Part shown: positions 53,068-54,514 of the stretch, in pieces
How positions within the stretch are numbered: the first letter of the stretch is position 1
How the letters are laid out: the number at the start of each line of letters is the position of its first letter
Origin: Methanomassiliicoccaceae archaeon
GTDB lineage: Archaea; Thermoplasmatota; Thermoplasmata; Methanomassiliicoccales; Methanomethylophilaceae
Direction: 5' to 3'
DNA length: 54,514 nucleotides
NCBI GenBank assembly: GCA_003557905.1
Contig: PWNH01000005.1
Location: 1-54,514, forward strand
Notes under the pieces: model-generated
Database searches by the model: none
The model's input: only the letters and a program-made list of their open reading frames with translations
Told to the model about the DNA's origin: nothing
Position numbers and translations under genes: made by a program

Positions 53068-53149
53068 CTCCTTCCTCCTATCATCAATCCAAGATCCATG
53101 CATTTGGCATGAACTCGACTTAAAGTGTAACCTGTTAGTCATTATTTAA
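53068..53149 (-). promoter_or_regulatory. mtbC promoter and leader
   Basis: TATA box TTAAATAA (53149-53142), the same octamer as the mtmC TATA box, with purines AAGGA just upstream as BRE. Transcription would begin near 53120, giving a leader of about 160 nt to mtbC, including the UAG leader ORF and its hairpin. Confidence 0.6.
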
Positions 53150-53434
53150 TCCTTATGAATAATCCAGTATGTGAATCGGAATCACTTGGAAATCGCACCA
53201 AAAATTATACTCAGTGACTTATGAAGTTTGTTTTGAATCAGTAATTTCAATAAAGAATATTTCGTAGAACTCAGTTCATTCAAAATGATGTGATAACTTA
53301 ATTCATTCTATTGGAATTTTGAATCCTGGACCTTAGCGGAGTCAGTATTTACAATAATTCAATAATAATATCGATTGGCTTGTGAAAACCAATATAAGTA
53401 AAAGTTGGAAAGGGTTTAGGGATTTCAGACCTGG
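53150..53434. other. AT-rich intergenic, no gene seen
   Basis: Between the small membrane protein gene and the mtbC promoter. Very AT-rich; contains an imperfect dyad ATTGG-N10-CCAAT (53374-53393). No convincing ORF or RNA. Confidence 0.5.
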
Positions 53435-53572
53435 TCAGAAATCTCGGTTCATGACCTTCGCCTTGTAAAGAGCGAAGGCAGAGACGATGACTATTACGGC
53501 CATCATCACCCATTCTGAACCAGGTATCAGTCCCTCGGAGAAGAAATCGGACAAAGCTTCCATATTTGACAT
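53435..53572 (-). CDS. Small single-span membrane protein
   Basis: 45 aa: an acidic start (MSNMEALSDFFSEGLIPG), one hydrophobic span (WVMMAVIVIVSAFALY) and a basic end (KAKVMNRDF), so the C-terminus probably faces the cytoplasm. The ATG has GGAGG 7 nt upstream. It lies 13 nt after the small cytoplasmic protein gene and belongs to the permease operon. Such a small subunit could stabilise or tune a transporter; function unknown. Confidence 0.75.
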   Translation of the reverse strand: MSNMEALSDFFSEGLIPGSEWVMMAVIVIVSAFALYKAKVMNRDF

Positions 53573-53585
53573 GTCTTTTCCCTCC

Positions 53586-53876
53586 TCACTTTATGAGACA
53601 GTCCTTCAACCTGTCGAGTCCGAAGGGAGTGACTTCATACCTGTGCAGTAAAGCGCCTTTTTTATAGATGCCATCCGCGTCAATCATCACCTCGATCTCC
53701 TTTATCATCCCTCCAGCTGCCACCTCGATGATATCGAAGTTTATGGAATCCCTGCCATAATCTCCGGCCATATCATACTCGGCCTGAAGCTGGGTGACTA
53801 TCTCATTGTTCCAGTGCGGCTCTCCATCTTTGAAAAGCTGCAGGATTCGGAACTTTATCGGATATTCTGCTGCCAT
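53586..53876 (-). CDS. Small winged-helix-like protein
   Basis: 96 aa. KFRILQLFKDGEPHWNNEIV at the start and YEVTPFGLDRLKDCLIK at the end recall winged-helix proteins with a C-terminal wing and helix. The middle has DIIEVAAGGMIKEIEVMID. Unrecognised beyond this. It starts 4 nt after the permease stop and may regulate this operon or the methylamine genes; that is inference. Confidence 0.65.
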   Translation of the reverse strand: MAAEYPIKFRILQLFKDGEPHWNNEIVTQLQAEYDMAGDYGRDSINFDIIEVAAGGMIKEIEVMIDADGIYKKGALLHRYEVTPFGLDRLKDCLIK

Positions 53877-53880
53877 TTCA

Positions 53881-54513
53881 TCAACCTCTCAATGATTCTA
53901 GTTCAAGTGGTTCTTCCGTGTACATGACCAGGCTACCGATTATGCACAGCGATCCACCGATTAGAACGGTCCATGTCGGCTCCCATCCCAAGAACAGGAA
54001 GATGAATATCACCGCGAACAGACCGTACAGATTCGCTATCCCTTGACCTCTGCCCACTCCGATAAGCGGGAAAGACTTGTACCAGGAAACATAACAGAAT
54101 CCAAAAGTCAGACCCATCATCGACAGTATCAATAGAGTTACGGGCTCGAAAATCTGGAAGGCGTACTCGTACATCGGGAACCCGGCTATGAACAGCGCAG
54201 GTATGATGACGATCCACCACAGGACGTTCTCCGCCAGGAACCTGAGTGTGATACCGATATCGGGCTCGGATATGTCCAAGGCCTTACCGGCGACGGCTCC
54301 TTCGATACCCCATCCGAGAGCTGCCATTGCACCACCGAGGTAACCGATCAGGCTACCTCCGGCCTGGAGGTCCTGATAGGCTCCGATGATGTAGATGATT
54401 ATTCCACCGAGAACTATCATCGATATGCCTGCCAAAGCTCTCTGGGTGATCCTCTGACCTCCCCATTTCACCGACACGAGCGTACCCACGACTGGGTACA
54501 GCAAGGCTGCCAC
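53881..54513 (-). CDS. EamA/DMT-type permease, partial at window edge
   Basis: The visible 210 codons cover the C-terminal part; the frame runs out of the window, so the start is missing. Several hydrophobic segments are seen (GISMIVLGGIIIYIIGAYQ, GYLGGAMAALGWGIEGAV, ENVLWWIVIIPALFIAGF, LLILSMMGLTFGFCYVSWY, LYGLFAVIFIFLFLGW). The fold resembles drug/metabolite transporters (EamA). Followed by the winged-helix-like and small membrane protein genes, upstream of mtbCB, it may import or export methylamines, by inference from position. Confidence 0.75.
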   Translation of the reverse strand: MAALLYPVVGTLVSVKWGGQRITQRALAGISMIVLGGIIIYIIGAYQDLQAGGSLIGYLGGAMAALGWGIEGAVAGKALDISEPDIGITLRFLAENVLWWIVIIPALFIAGFPMYEYAFQIFEPVTLLILSMMGLTFGFCYVSWYKSFPLIGVGRGQGIANLYGLFAVIFIFLFLGWEPTWTVLIGGSLCIIGSLVMYTEEPLELESLRG

Positions 54514-54514
54514 G

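Noticed and set aside
53310-53317. ATTGGAAT shared by the mtmC palindrome and the mtbC upstream region
   Set aside because: An 8-mer is expected by chance about once or twice in a window this size, and the flanks at mtbC are not symmetrical.
1-54514. CRISPR arrays, insertion sequences, rRNA genes, prophage
   Set aside because: No spaced repeats, transposase, rRNA signature or phage gene cluster was seen.

Overview
The window comes from a methylotrophic methanogenic archaeon, most likely of the order Methanomassiliicoccales. Archaeal marks include DNA topoisomerase VI A and B, class I lysyl-tRNA synthetase, Sec61 beta, a DRG-type GTPase, TATA-type promoters about 25 nt from starts (many transcripts look leaderless) and CCA-encoding tRNA genes. 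The order is suggested by a pyrrolysine system in which PylS is only the catalytic domain (about 274 aa), by a compact tRNA-Pyl with a 3-nt D-loop, and by methylamine methyltransferases with in-frame UAG codons.

Layout. 1-12 kb: PEP synthase, a CBS-ParB protein, tRNA-Asp, a sensor kinase, a cobalamin/iron-type ABC importer, PanD, RNase H, HisS, DRG GTPase and a zinc-ribbon membrane protein. 12-24 kb: Topo VI, LysS, Sec61 beta, two tandem cation/proton antiporters, and a NikR-like regulator divergent from a ZnuABC-type metal importer. 23.5-27.3 kb: a dehydrogenase plus LuxC-like acyl reductase plus LuxE-like acyl-activating enzyme, unexpected in an archaeon. 27.3-34.2 kb: a biotin module (PycA, PycB, BioY-type ECF importer, BirA). 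34.6-37.7 kb: an SDR, an acidic/Lys-rich protein, ThiE and a small membrane protein. 37.8-54.5 kb: the methylamine region. This holds mtmBC (monomethylamine), a 650-nt divergent control region, pylT-pylS-pylB-pylC-pylD-ramA, a DUF1638 gene, mtbA, a lone hydantoinase-A-like ATPase, mtbBC (dimethylamine) and a putative transport unit.

How it works together. MtmB and MtbB, each with Pyl at the canonical codon (202 and 356), methylate the corrinoid proteins MtmC and MtbC. MtbA passes the methyl group to coenzyme M, and RamA (perhaps helped by the hydantoinase-like ATPase) reactivates oxidised corrinoid. The pyl operon supplies Pyl and its tRNA. The Cbl/Fe, Ni/Zn-type and biotin importers fit the cofactor needs of such a cell.

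Most interesting candidate: in front of mtbC lies a 37-codon leader ORF with a strong Shine-Dalgarno and a UAG as codon 6. It contains a hairpin followed by T7 and ends in a UGA that overlaps the mtbC start (AUGA). It looks like a pyrrolysine-sensing attenuator and/or translational coupler. A second small ORF ending in UAG sits in front of mtbA. PylS itself ends in UAG. These regulatory readings are inferences from the sequence alone.
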